A DNA stretch of 64,000 bases from positions 1 through 64,000 of the forward strand of contig NZ_WKJK01000023.1 in NCBI RefSeq assembly GCF_009674535.1. The letters are read 5' to 3'. Below, piece after piece: positions 1 to 8,660 of this stretch. Both the position numbers and the translations under genes were made by a program. Within the stretch, counting starts at the first letter, position 1; every line of letters begins with the position of its first letter. This stretch comes from Duganella guangzhouensis. Its GTDB lineage: Bacteria > Pseudomonadota > Gammaproteobacteria > Burkholderiales > Burkholderiaceae_D. Under the pieces are notes generated by a model that worked only from the letters and a program-made list of their open reading frames with translations, had not been told where the DNA came from and did not search any database.

Positions 1-1413
1 CGCACCGCGCCCGCCGCCATCGCCGCGCGCCGCGCCACCCGCCGCGCCACCCGCCGCGCGTCCCCCGCCGGAGGACTTGGCCGGCTTCTCTGGCGGGATG
101 TAGGTGCCCAGCGATTCATTGCCGCCGGCAGGGCGGGCTTCCACTTTTGCTGGCTGCTTGGCGCTGACTGGCGTGGCGGCCGGGCGTTTGGCTTTGCCGG
201 CTGCCTTGCCTGCGCCACCGGGAGCCGCAATCTTCTGCGCAGGTTGCGCGCTGCCCTTGGGCGCAGTCTCCGGCACGCGATGATCGGCCTCGAAACCGGC
301 TTCCTCAAAGCGCGGCACAACCTGGCGTATCAGCGTTTCGATCTCACGCAGGATGTCAACCTCGTCGGCGCATACCAGCGACACCGCTTCACCGCTCATG
401 CCAGCGCGGCCAGTACGGCCGATGCGGTGAATATAATCCTCCGCCACCGTCGGCAAATCGAAGTTCACCACCAGCGGCAGCGCTTCAATATCCAGCCCGC
501 GCGCCGCCACGTCGGTGGCGATCAGCAGCTGCACTTCCTTGCGCTTGAAACGATCCAGCGCGCGCAGGCGTGCCGGCTGCGTCTTGTCGCCATGGATGGC
601 GTCCGCCGTCAGCCCATGCTGCTGCAGTTCCTTGACCAGCGCCTCCGCACCCTTGCGCGTCTTGACGAACACCAGCGCCTGCGACCAACCCAGCTTGTTC
701 AGTAGATGCAGGAACAGCTCCGGCTTGCGCCGTTTGTCAGTCGTCACCAGCCACTGCTTGACGGTCTTGGTGGCGGTATTGGCCGCCGCCACCTGAATCG
801 ACACCGGATCCTTTAGCATGCCCTTGGCCAGCTTGCGGATCTCGTCCGAGAACGTGGCCGAGAACATCAGCGTTTGACGCTGCTTCGGCAGCGCCTCCAG
901 CAGAATATCCAGATCGCGCTCAAAGCCAAGATCCAGCATGCGGTCCGCCTCGTCCAGCACCAGCGTTTGCAGCAGTTCGAAACTGATCACACCCTGATCG
1001 TGCAGATCGATCAGACGGCCCGGCGTCGCCACCAGTACGTCGAGACCCTTGCGCAGCTTGGCGATCTGCGGCGCGATATCCACGCCGCCGTAAGCCACAG
1101 CGCTACGCAGCGGTAGATTGCCACCATAGCTGCGGAAGCTCTCGAATACCTGCTCCGCCAGTTCGCGCGTCGGCACCAGCACCAGCGCGCGTACCGCCAG
1201 CGGTCCGGTCACGCCGTCCAGCGTCAAACGCTGCAGAATCGGCAATGCAAAGCCGGCGGTCTTGCCGGTGCCGGTCTGCGCTGCCGCCATCACGTCACGG
1301 CCCGCCAGCACGGCGGGAATGGCTTGCTTCTGGACTGGCGTGGGCTGCTTGTAGCCCAGCGCGTCCAGCGTGCGCAATAAAGGATCGATCAAGCCGAGAG
1401 CGTGGAAGGTCAT
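1..1413 (-). CDS. DEAD-box ATP-dependent RNA helicase, RhlE-like (3' end outside window)
   Basis: The reading frame opens with ATG at 1413 and is still open at base 1, so the C-terminus is missing. Translation gives a Q-motif followed by the Walker A motif AAQTGTGKT (about residue 45), the DEAD box in VLDEADRMLDLGF, and motif III as FSATFSDE. These are the RecA1 ATPase motifs of DEAD-box RNA helicases, which unwind RNA in ribosome assembly and cold adaptation. The last visible residues (bases 1-60) are a Gly/Ala/Arg-rich low-complexity tail (RAAGGAAGGAARGDGGG), typical of the RNA-binding extension of RhlE-type proteins. It is probably monocistronic; the threonine-aldolase gene lies 60 bp upstream on the same strand. 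The family is certain; the RhlE subtype is inferred. Confidence 0.9.
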   Translation of the reverse strand, partial: MTFHALGLIDPLLRTLDALGYKQPTPVQKQAIPAVLAGRDVMAAAQTGTGKTAGFALPILQRLTLDGVTGPLAVRALVLVPTRELAEQVFESFRSYGGNLPLRSAVAYGGVDIAPQIAKLRKGLDVLVATPGRLIDLHDQGVISFELLQTLVLDEADRMLDLGFERDLDILLEALPKQRQTLMFSATFSDEIRKLAKGMLKDPVSIQVAAANTATKTVKQWLVTTDKRRKPELFLHLLNKLGWSQALVFVKTRKGAEALVKELQQHGLTADAIHGDKTQPARLRALDRFKRKEVQLLIATDVAARGLDIEALPLVVNFDLPTVAEDYIHRIGRTGRAGMSGEAVSLVCADEVDILREIETLIRQVVPRFEEAGFEADHRVPETAPKGSAQPAQKIAAPGGAGKAAGKAKRPAATPVSAKQPAKVEARPAGGNESLGTYIPPEKPAKSSGGGRAAGGAAGGAARGDGGGRGA

Positions 1414-1473
1414 GGTGTATTCAGTCAAACAAAAGAGGGCGCAGTGTAGCCGGTTTGCCCGGCTTGCGCGGAA

Positions 1474-2559
1474 TTAGTTGGCCAGCGCGTCCGACCACAG
1501 GGTCAGAATCTCGCGCACGCGCTGGTCAGGCAGATGTAGCAGATGGTCGCCGATATACAGCTCAACGAAGCTGCGTCCCGGCAGCGCCGCATGATTGGCG
1601 CCATTGAACAGCCACACGCTATGCTGCTCGGCGATGCGGTTGCGGATCTGCAGCGCGCGCTCGCGGCTCACCGGCAAATGCAGATGCAGCATATTGGCCT
1701 GCGGCTGCGCCGGATTCGGCACCAGCAGCGGATACTCGCGCAGCACCTGGTACAGCCACTGCGTGCGCTTGAAGTAGTCCGGCATCGCCGCCAGTCGGGC
1801 GTCGAACTGCATCGCCGCAGCGACGACATACGGCGTGCGCTGATAGACATTGCCGCCCTGGCGGCGATACCACTCCTGCGCCTTGGCGACAAACGCCGCG
1901 CTGCCGGCCAGCATCGCGCCACCCATGCCGCCTATGCCTTTGTACAGCGAGACGTAGACGCTGTCGAAACCGGCCGCAATCTCGACGGCGGGACGGCCGT
2001 ACGCCGCAGCGGTTTCCCACAGCCGCGCGCCATCCATGTGCAGGTGAATGCCTTGTTTGCGGCAGTAGTCCTTGATGGCGCTCAGCTCATCCCAGCTTGG
2101 GCACTGGCCGCCGATCTCGCGCGCCGGCAGTTCCAGCGCGACGGCGCCCAACTGGTCGGGAATTCCCTTCAGCTCATCCAGCGTCCAGGGACGATGCGGA
2201 TCACCGATCTGCAGCGCCTGAAAATGATCGAACAGCTGATGATTGCCGCGTTCATGCTTCAGAATGTGCGAGGTGGGATGCAGCGCCACCAGCTTGCTGC
2301 CGCGCTCCGCGCACGCGATGCGCAGCGCGGTGGCCTGCGTCATGGTGCCGGTGATGCAGAACAGCGCCGCCTCGAAACCCAGCAGGCGCGCTACTTTCTG
2401 CTCAAATTCCTGGATCAGCGCGCCGTTGCCGTAGACGTCGTGCAGCACGTCGCGCGCCGCGCACCAGTCGCCCATGGCCGAAAACAGCTCGGCCGGCGAC
2501 GGCTGACGGTGGCCGGGCAGGTGATGGCGGCAGCTTTGTTTCAGTTCAGCGTCTGTCAT
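1474..2559 (-). CDS. Threonine aldolase / beta-eliminating lyase family PLP enzyme
   Basis: A 361-residue fold-type I PLP enzyme. The segment HMDGARLW (about residue 170) matches the cofactor-binding Asp of the threonine-aldolase/beta-eliminating-lyase family, and VSLYKGIGGMGG carries the likely Schiff-base lysine near residue 207. LtaE-type enzymes cleave L-threonine or L-allo-threonine to glycine and acetaldehyde. The sequence around the lysine differs from classical LtaE (usually SKGLGAP), so the substrate is open. The ATG at 2559 is preceded by an AGGA Shine-Dalgarno element. The gene starts 21 bp after the ABC exporter stop on the same strand, so the two may be cotranscribed. Confidence 0.8.
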   Translation of the reverse strand: MTDAELKQSCRHHLPGHRQPSPAELFSAMGDWCAARDVLHDVYGNGALIQEFEQKVARLLGFEAALFCITGTMTQATALRIACAERGSKLVALHPTSHILKHERGNHQLFDHFQALQIGDPHRPWTLDELKGIPDQLGAVALELPAREIGGQCPSWDELSAIKDYCRKQGIHLHMDGARLWETAAAYGRPAVEIAAGFDSVYVSLYKGIGGMGGAMLAGSAAFVAKAQEWYRRQGGNVYQRTPYVVAAAMQFDARLAAMPDYFKRTQWLYQVLREYPLLVPNPAQPQANMLHLHLPVSRERALQIRNRIAEQHSVWLFNGANHAALPGRSFVELYIGDHLLHLPDQRVREILTLWSDALAN

Positions 2560-2580
2560 GGCGTCCTCTCGAAGATACGC

Positions 2581-4416
2581 TCAATGCTCCACGTGCACGT
2601 GATGGAACTGCAGCGCCGCCAGATTGGCGTAAATGCCGCCCAGCGCCACTAGCGAAGCATGGGTGCCGGTTTCGACGATTTTACCGTCTTCCATCACAAT
2701 GATGCGGTCCGCGCGCTGTACCGTCGCCAGGCGGTGCGCGATGATGACGGTGGTACGGCCGACCATGGCCGCTTCCAATGCCTTTTGTACCAGGCGTTCC
2801 GATTCTGCGTCCAGCGCGCTGGTGGCTTCGTCCAGCAGCAGCAGTGGCGGGTTTTTCAGCAGCGCGCGCGCGATGGCGATGCGTTGGCGCTGACCGCCGG
2901 ACAGGCGCACACCACGCTCGCCCAGGAAGGATTGATAGCCCTGTGGCAGGCGCTCGATGAATTCGTGGGCGGCGGCCAGTCTGGCGGCGGCGATCACTTC
3001 CTCATCGGTGGCGTCGGCACGGCCGTAGCGGATGTTTTCCATCGCGTTGGCCGAGAAGATCACGGTATCTTGCGGCACGATGCCGATGGCGTCGCGCAGC
3101 GTGTGCAGGTCCAGCTGAGTGATGTCGACGCCATCCAGCTTGATGCTGCCGCTTTGCGGATCGTAGAAGCGCAGGAACAGCTGGAACAGCGTGGTCTTGC
3201 CGGCACCCGAAGGGCCAACCACGGCGACGGTTTCACCCGGCTTGATGTCCAGCGCCACGTGGTCCAGCGAGTTGGTTTCTGGCCGCGACGGATACGAGAA
3301 CACCACGTCGTTGAGGCTCAGCGCCGCGCCGTTGGCGGCGCGCGGCGGCAGTGGAAGTGGTTGCGCCGGCGATTGGATCTTCGATTTCACCGACATCAGC
3401 TCCAGCAGGCGCTCGGTGGCGCCGGCGGCGCGCTGTGCCTCGCCCATCACCTCCGACAACGCGCCAATGGCGCCGGCCACGATGGACGCATACAGAATGA
3501 ACTGGCCGAGATCACCACCGGTCATCTGGCCCGACAGCACGGCGTGCGCGCCCAGCCACAGCACGAACACGATGGCGCCGAACACCAGCAAAATCGCCAG
3601 CATGGTCAACACGGCGCGGGCGCGGATGCGGCGCATCGCGGTCTGGAACGCGCCTTCCACCGAGCCGCCGAAGCGTTGCGCTTCCAGCTTTTCGTGGGTG
3701 AAGGCTTGCACGGTTGGCATGGCGTTGAGGATTTCGCCGGCCATGGCCGAAGCGTCGGCCACACGATCCTGCGAATCGCGCGACAGCTTGCGCACGCGGC
3801 GACCGTACATCACGATCGGCAGCACGGTCAGGATCAGTAGTCCGATGATGATGGAGGACAGCTTGGCGCTGGTCACGAACAGCATCGCCAGGCCGCCGAT
3901 AAACAGCAGCACGTTACGCAGCGCCATAGAGATGCTGGTGCCGACCACGGATTGAATCAGCGTGGTGTCGGTGGTGATGCGCGACAGGACTTCGCCGGTC
4001 TGCGTGGTTTCGAAGAATTCCGGCGACTGCGTCACCACGTGGTTGTAAACCGCGCTGCGGATGTCGGCCACCACGCGCTCGCCCAGCCAGGACACGGTGT
4101 AGAAGCGCGCCGCCGTGGCGAGCGCCAGAATGGTGGCCAGGCCGAACAGCGCCAGGAACACCACGTCCACGTGCTGGATGCTTTTGGTGCCGGCGCCGCC
4201 GAAACCAAGGTCGATCATCTGCTTGAAGGCGGCCGGAATCGCCAGCGTGGCGGCGGCGGCTACCACCAGCGCCACCCCGGCCATGGCGAACTGGCGCTTG
4301 TACGGCGCCAGGAACGGCGTCAGGCCGCGCAGCGTGGCGAGGCTGCCTTTTTTGAGTTCCCGTGCGGTGCTGGGGGCGACGGCGGATGGCGTGCTGGCGG
4401 TGGTGCTGTTGGTCAT
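2581..4416 (-). CDS. ABC exporter, fused permease-ATPase (MsbA/lipid or multidrug type)
   Basis: A 611-residue half-transporter. The N-terminal half (about residues 40-330) is a six-helix type-I exporter membrane domain; the C-terminal half carries Walker A GPSGAGKTT (about residue 398), the signature LSGGQRQRIAIARAL, Walker B LLLLDEATSALD and the switch histidine in IIAHRLATV. This architecture belongs to homodimeric exporters of lipids, drugs or peptides in the inner membrane. There is no N-terminal C39 peptidase or peptidase-like domain, so it does not look like the dedicated transporter of the RTX protein encoded 10 kb away. The C-terminus ends with the His-rich FHHVHVEH. The substrate cannot be read from the sequence. 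Confidence 0.9.
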   Translation of the reverse strand: MTNSTTASTPSAVAPSTARELKKGSLATLRGLTPFLAPYKRQFAMAGVALVVAAAATLAIPAAFKQMIDLGFGGAGTKSIQHVDVVFLALFGLATILALATAARFYTVSWLGERVVADIRSAVYNHVVTQSPEFFETTQTGEVLSRITTDTTLIQSVVGTSISMALRNVLLFIGGLAMLFVTSAKLSSIIIGLLILTVLPIVMYGRRVRKLSRDSQDRVADASAMAGEILNAMPTVQAFTHEKLEAQRFGGSVEGAFQTAMRRIRARAVLTMLAILLVFGAIVFVLWLGAHAVLSGQMTGGDLGQFILYASIVAGAIGALSEVMGEAQRAAGATERLLELMSVKSKIQSPAQPLPLPPRAANGAALSLNDVVFSYPSRPETNSLDHVALDIKPGETVAVVGPSGAGKTTLFQLFLRFYDPQSGSIKLDGVDITQLDLHTLRDAIGIVPQDTVIFSANAMENIRYGRADATDEEVIAAARLAAAHEFIERLPQGYQSFLGERGVRLSGGQRQRIAIARALLKNPPLLLLDEATSALDAESERLVQKALEAAMVGRTTVIIAHRLATVQRADRIIVMEDGKIVETGTHASLVALGGIYANLAALQFHHVHVEH

Positions 4417-4460
4417 TGTGTAGCTGGCTACCTAACTAAATATCTTGTTTGACGTTGTTG

Positions 4461-5549
4461 TTACAGTTTTATTGCATCGACATAGCCGGTCAGTTCCAGA
4501 TAGGCGTGGCCGGCCGGCTTGCCGTCGCGTGTCAGCGTGACGGCGCCTTCCCAGTACACGGCTCCGGTCGAGCGCCGCGAATCCAGCTCCTGATCGTCTT
4601 GTAACGGCACGATGTCCCACACGGCGTTGCCGGTGGTGAGCTGGGTCGCAACGGGGTACTCGGCGTTGGTGCGGGGCGATCGCCACCGCCTTTGCGGGGT
4701 AAATCGAACCTGATCCGGCGAAAACTGTGTGATCTTACCGGATGCGTCGCGCCATGTCGCGTGGGCCCATAGTTTAGCACCTGTCTTGCTGCGGATCTGG
4801 AAAGCCATCAGGGCGCCGCCGTCGGCCAGGTTGGCGCCGACCCAATCCCAGCCGCTGGCGTCGGGATCGACGTATTCGCTGAACCATTCGTGATCCAGCC
4901 ATGCGGTGCCGCTGACCGCGACCGGGCGGCCGTTGCGTGTGATATTTCCGCTAACTTGCAGCTGCGGTTCGCTGTAGTAGTAGCTGGCCTGGCCGGGGCG
5001 CGGTCCCTTGCGCGAGTAGCCACGATCATCCTCCGGCAGCACGGCTTGTGAAGGTGCCAACTTGATGTCGAATTTGAACTGGGCGCCGTCGACGTGCACG
5101 CGGTAGCTGCCGTCGGCGGCGCGCACCATATGCCAGTCTTCCAGTTTGACGTCGGTGTCGCCGATTTTGGCGTAGGACAGGCCGAAGCCTTCGCGCGCGC
5201 TGCGCTGGTCGTGCAGCAGCTTGCCGTTGGCCGGATCGGATACTGCGGCGTGGCCGACGATCAGCTGTTTTGGCGCGAACTGGCTGGGATTGGCGCGGTC
5301 GTGGGTGGTGGCGCTGCGGAAGAAGGTCACCTGGAAGCCGAGCGGTTTGCCGTCCGGCGTATTGAGCCAGCCAGTGACGTACCACCATTCGGTTTTAAAG
5401 TCCGGATGCGCGCCATAGTCTTTAGGGACGGACAGCGCGGCGCCAGGCGGTAGCGGGACGACTGGCGCGAACGTGGGTGCGACGGCGATCGCCGGCATGG
5501 CCAGCAGCATCGCGGCCAGTGTCAGGAGGGCGCACAGGCGGCGTAACAT
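4461..5549 (-). CDS. Secreted AttH / carotenoid 1,2-hydratase-like lipocalin-fold protein
   Basis: A 362-residue protein with a cleavable signal peptide (MLRRLCALLTLAAMLLAMPA) and the hallmarks of the AttH/CrtC lipocalin-like family: TEWWYVTGWL near the N-terminus, a central YYYSEPQLQVSG and TAWLDHEWFS. In many Gram-negatives this family lies directly after an FtsX-type permease and is thought to act in periplasmic lipid or envelope functions; the activity is not established. A much longer upstream open frame exists, but this start is preferred: its ATG overlaps the permease stop by one base (TGATG), the same junction seen upstream in the operon, and it alone gives a signal peptide. Confidence 0.85.
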   Translation of the reverse strand: MLRRLCALLTLAAMLLAMPAIAVAPTFAPVVPLPPGAALSVPKDYGAHPDFKTEWWYVTGWLNTPDGKPLGFQVTFFRSATTHDRANPSQFAPKQLIVGHAAVSDPANGKLLHDQRSAREGFGLSYAKIGDTDVKLEDWHMVRAADGSYRVHVDGAQFKFDIKLAPSQAVLPEDDRGYSRKGPRPGQASYYYSEPQLQVSGNITRNGRPVAVSGTAWLDHEWFSEYVDPDASGWDWVGANLADGGALMAFQIRSKTGAKLWAHATWRDASGKITQFSPDQVRFTPQRRWRSPRTNAEYPVATQLTTGNAVWDIVPLQDDQELDSRRSTGAVYWEGAVTLTRDGKPAGHAYLELTGYVDAIKL

Positions 5550-8218
5550 CACCAATCCTCCCGGACGGCGCGTATTGGTCCGCCGGATAGCGCCTGACGG
5601 CCGGACAGCAACGCGGTCAGCGCGGCGGCGGCCAGCAGCAATCCGGCCACGCTGGCCAACAGCGGCCATGGCAGGTGCAGTTGCATGGTCCAGTGGAACG
5701 ACTGCGGGTTGACGACGAAGACCAGTATCAGGCTGATGACCCATCCCAGCACAAAGCCGGTGGCGATGCCGAGCGCGGTGAGCGAGCCGCCTTCGATGGC
5801 GAGAATGCTCAGCACCTGGCGGCGGGTGACGCCGACATGGCGCAGCATGCCGAATTCGCGTGCCCGCGCCAGCGTTTGCGCCGAGAAGGTGGCGGCCACG
5901 CCGAACAGGCCGATGACGATGGCGATCGCTTCCAGCAGGTAGGTGATGGCGAAGCTGCGGTCGAATATTTTCATGCTCATGGCGCGGATTTGCGATGGTT
6001 CGCTGGCCTCCAGTGCGGCGGCGAAGGGCAGGCGGCGGAACGCAGCCAGCGTGTCTTCGGCTTTTGCGCCCGGCTTGAGCGTGAGTGCGACGCCGCTGAC
6101 ATTCTGCTGGCCGGTGATGGCACGGTAGTCGCTGAGGCGCATCTGGATGGTGCCGGTGGAACGTGCGTAATCGCGCCACACGCCGGCCACTTCGAATGCA
6201 TGCTGCTGGCCGTTCAGCGGTAGCGTGATGCGCTGGCCGAGCCGCATGCCGTACAAATCCACCATCGCTTCGGATATCCAGACGGGTGGTGGCGCACCGG
6301 CGGCCGGTGTGTGTGCGGCGCCGACGATGGCGAGCGTGCGCTCAGGCGCGGCGGCATCGACGCTGCGTGCCATCAGCGCGACGGCGGGGCGGTCCGGCGC
6401 CAGCGACAGCGCGTGGGTGCTGAGGAAGTCGGCGTGATCGACGCCGGGTAGCGCGGCCAGTATGGCTTGTTCCTGCGGCCGCAGGCTGGCGGTGGCACCG
6501 GCGCTGGCGCTGCTGATGTAGATATCGGCTGGCAGCACGTGCTGCAGCCAGTCGTCAAGTGATACGCGGAAGCTGGCGACCATGATTGCCATCGCCACCA
6601 TCAGGCTGAAACTGGACAGCACGCCGCCCAGCGCGATGCCGGCCTGGCTGGAGGCGTTGGCTAGGCGTGCCAGCGTCAGGGTGACTACGGCGGAGGCGTC
6701 GGGCCTGTCGGCGGTGGCGGCGCTCCAGCGCTGGTGGGCGAGGCGGAACACTGTGCCGGCTAGGCGTGGCATCAGGCCGATGGCGCCGATCAGCAGCAGC
6801 GCGATCGACAGGTAGCCGAACAGCGGCAGCTCAAACACCGGCGGTGCCTGCGACAGCAGCGCGGCCAGCGCCATGCAGGCCAGCGACGGCCACGCGCGCG
6901 ACAGGCGTGACATGGCCGCTTCCTCGGTGCCGGATTTGAGGGCGATGGCTGGCTTGGCGCGGGCCGCGTCCAGTGCTGGTGCGGCGCAGCCCAGCAGCGC
7001 GACGGCGACGCCCAGCGCGAAGTAGATGGCGGCGGCCAGTGGCGTGAACTGGACTTGCGGGCGCACGCCGGAGAAGAAGCCTGCGCCGAGGTCGGCGCCC
7101 ATGAAGTGCAGCGCGGTGGCGGCCAGGCCGTAGCCGGCGGCGATGCCGATGCCCGAGCCGATGATGCCGAGGCAGAGTCCTTCGAGCAGGATCTGGCGCA
7201 TTAGCTGGCGGCGGTCAAGACCCAGCACGCGCAGCAGGGCGAACTGGCTGCGGCGGCGGATTACGGACAGCGCCTGTGTGGAGAACACCAGGAAGGCGCC
7301 GGTGAACAACGCCACCAGTGCCAGCACGGTGAGGTTGACGCGGTAGGCGCGGCTCATGCCTTCGTTGCGGCTGGTCTGGTCTTCGTCGTTGGGTTGATTG
7401 ACGCGGAAGCGGCCGGGGTAGTCGCGTTGCAGTTCCTGTTCCAGCTGGGTCTTGAAGGCTTCACGGTTGACGCCATCGCGTAGTTTGAAGTCGATGCGGG
7501 ATAGTTGGCCGAGTTTTTCGAAGCGCCACTGGGCGGCGCCGATGTCCATGATGGCGAGGCGCTGGCCGGCGCGGGCGGCGGGCACGGCGCCGGCCACGCG
7601 CAATTGCAGCTGTTTGACGCCGACCTGCACGGTGATGCGGTTGGCTGCAGGCTGCAGCCATTGCGTGGCGGCGGGTGACAGGAATACGGCGTCGTCGGCG
7701 ACGATGTCGCCCAGATTACCGGCTTCCGGCTGTCCGACCAGCTCCTGTGAGATGAAGACGGCGCGCAGGGCGTCGGTGCCGATGACTTTGAGGGCGCTGC
7801 GCTGACCGGGGATGGAGGCGTCGAACTCCAGCACCGGCGAAGCCACCGCCACGCCGTCGCGCTGAGCCAGGCGGGGATAAATGGCTTCGTCGAAGAAGGC
7901 TTCGGTGCCGCGCACCTGGATGTCGGCCACGCCGGACAGTCCCTTGACGGCAGCCGAGAATTCATTGAACGCGGCGGCGTTAATCAGATGGATGGCAAAG
8001 CCGAGTGAGATGCCAACCGCGATGGCGGCCACCGCCACCAACGTCCGCACCGGATGCGCGCGCCACTCGCCCAGCAACAGCCAACGCGACAAGCGCGCCA
8101 TCGACGCCGGCTCGGGCGCGCCCGCCGGTGCTGGCCCGCTTGCGCGCGCTGCGGCGGACGCCGGCGAGCCCAGGGACGGCTGCGGCGTGGCTGGCGGCGC
8201 GGGCGTGCGGTCGGACAT
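5549..8218 (-). CDS. FtsX-family ABC transporter permease, two-module (889 aa)
   Basis: An inner-membrane permease with two FtsX/MacB-type modules. Each has a signal-anchor helix, a large periplasmic domain and a three-helix block (around residues 55-75, 310-460, 490-530 and 770-880); the LRVLGLDRRQLMRQILLEG and MLRHVGVTRRQVLSILAIEG stretches are the cytoplasmic coupling segments. The family (LolCE, DevC, YbbP types) moves lipids or proteins using a separate LolD-like ATPase. I chose ATG 8218, which forms a one-base TGATG overlap with the DUF4124 stop and has GGAG upstream; a GTG at 8230 and an ATG at 8101 are alternatives. The first 43 residues are Pro/Ala-rich. No ATPase gene is adjacent, which is unusual for this family. 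Confidence 0.88.
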   Translation of the reverse strand: MSDRTPAPPATPQPSLGSPASAAARASGPAPAGAPEPASMARLSRWLLLGEWRAHPVRTLVAVAAIAVGISLGFAIHLINAAAFNEFSAAVKGLSGVADIQVRGTEAFFDEAIYPRLAQRDGVAVASPVLEFDASIPGQRSALKVIGTDALRAVFISQELVGQPEAGNLGDIVADDAVFLSPAATQWLQPAANRITVQVGVKQLQLRVAGAVPAARAGQRLAIMDIGAAQWRFEKLGQLSRIDFKLRDGVNREAFKTQLEQELQRDYPGRFRVNQPNDEDQTSRNEGMSRAYRVNLTVLALVALFTGAFLVFSTQALSVIRRRSQFALLRVLGLDRRQLMRQILLEGLCLGIIGSGIGIAAGYGLAATALHFMGADLGAGFFSGVRPQVQFTPLAAAIYFALGVAVALLGCAAPALDAARAKPAIALKSGTEEAAMSRLSRAWPSLACMALAALLSQAPPVFELPLFGYLSIALLLIGAIGLMPRLAGTVFRLAHQRWSAATADRPDASAVVTLTLARLANASSQAGIALGGVLSSFSLMVAMAIMVASFRVSLDDWLQHVLPADIYISSASAGATASLRPQEQAILAALPGVDHADFLSTHALSLAPDRPAVALMARSVDAAAPERTLAIVGAAHTPAAGAPPPVWISEAMVDLYGMRLGQRITLPLNGQQHAFEVAGVWRDYARSTGTIQMRLSDYRAITGQQNVSGVALTLKPGAKAEDTLAAFRRLPFAAALEASEPSQIRAMSMKIFDRSFAITYLLEAIAIVIGLFGVAATFSAQTLARAREFGMLRHVGVTRRQVLSILAIEGGSLTALGIATGFVLGWVISLILVFVVNPQSFHWTMQLHLPWPLLASVAGLLLAAAALTALLSGRQALSGGPIRAVREDW

Positions 8219-8649
8219 CAGCGGGGACACTCCAGCGCCATGGCTTCGCCGGCGCGATGGGCGCGCAGGCGGGCGGCTTCGGTGGCCTGACCGGTGGCGC
8301 GGCGGGCATCTTCATCTGCCCAGCGCTTTTGCAGTTTGAGTTTGTCGCACTTTTTGCGCTGAACGGCGGCCGCCTGCGACACCCGCGCCGCTTCACGTTC
8401 CTCCCGCTCTTCGCGCTTGAGTCGCGCTTTGCTCAGTGTATCGGCCTGTTTCTGTTGACGGCGCAGCGTGGCGCCGGTGGCGGGATCGGGTGCTGGCGCG
8501 GTGGGTGCGTCCAGCGTTGCGGCTGCGGCGCCGTTGGGGCAGGGCACATCGCCGTAACTGACTTTGCCATCCACCGTGCATTTGTAGACGGCTTGCGCAT
8601 ACGCCACCGCTGCGGCGGACCACAGCAGCACAACTAGCAGGGTTTTCAT
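8218..8649 (-). CDS. DUF4124-containing exported protein
   Basis: A 143-residue protein with a signal peptide (MKTLLVVLLWSAAAVAYAQ) followed at once by a DUF4124-like motif, AVYKCTVDGKVSYGDVPCP, with its two cysteines; a charged, probably helical Arg/Lys/Glu-rich segment fills the middle, and a further Cys pair lies near the end (KKCDKL and LECPR). DUF4124 proteins are common small periplasmic proteins of beta- and gammaproteobacteria without a known function. A TTG 15 bases upstream would extend the frame, but ATG 8649 follows a GAGG element and begins the signal peptide. The stop overlaps the permease start by one base. Confidence 0.75.
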   Translation of the reverse strand: MKTLLVVLLWSAAAVAYAQAVYKCTVDGKVSYGDVPCPNGAAAATLDAPTAPAPDPATGATLRRQQKQADTLSKARLKREEREEREAARVSQAAAVQRKKCDKLKLQKRWADEDARRATGQATEAARLRAHRAGEAMALECPR

Positions 8650-8660
8650 CTCGGCCTCGT

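Noticed and set aside
1543..2652. Long open frame (369 codons) on the plus strand
   Set aside because: It lies antisense to the threonine-aldolase gene, lacks any family motif and is of the kind expected opposite GC-rich codons.
2659..3840. Long plus-strand open frame (393 codons) opposite the ABC exporter
   Set aside because: His/Gln/Arg-rich translation without domains; it mirrors the exporter's codon structure.
2581..4416. ABC exporter as the type-I secretion ATPase for the RTX protein
   Set aside because: It has no C39 or C39-like N-terminal domain, no adjacent HlyD-type gene, and MsbA-like sequence; the link cannot be supported.
5550..6179. N-terminal extension of the AttH-like protein (frame open from 6179)
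   Set aside because: The extension would lie inside the permease gene, is Arg/His-rich and would bury the signal peptide; the ATG at 5549 with TGATG coupling is better.
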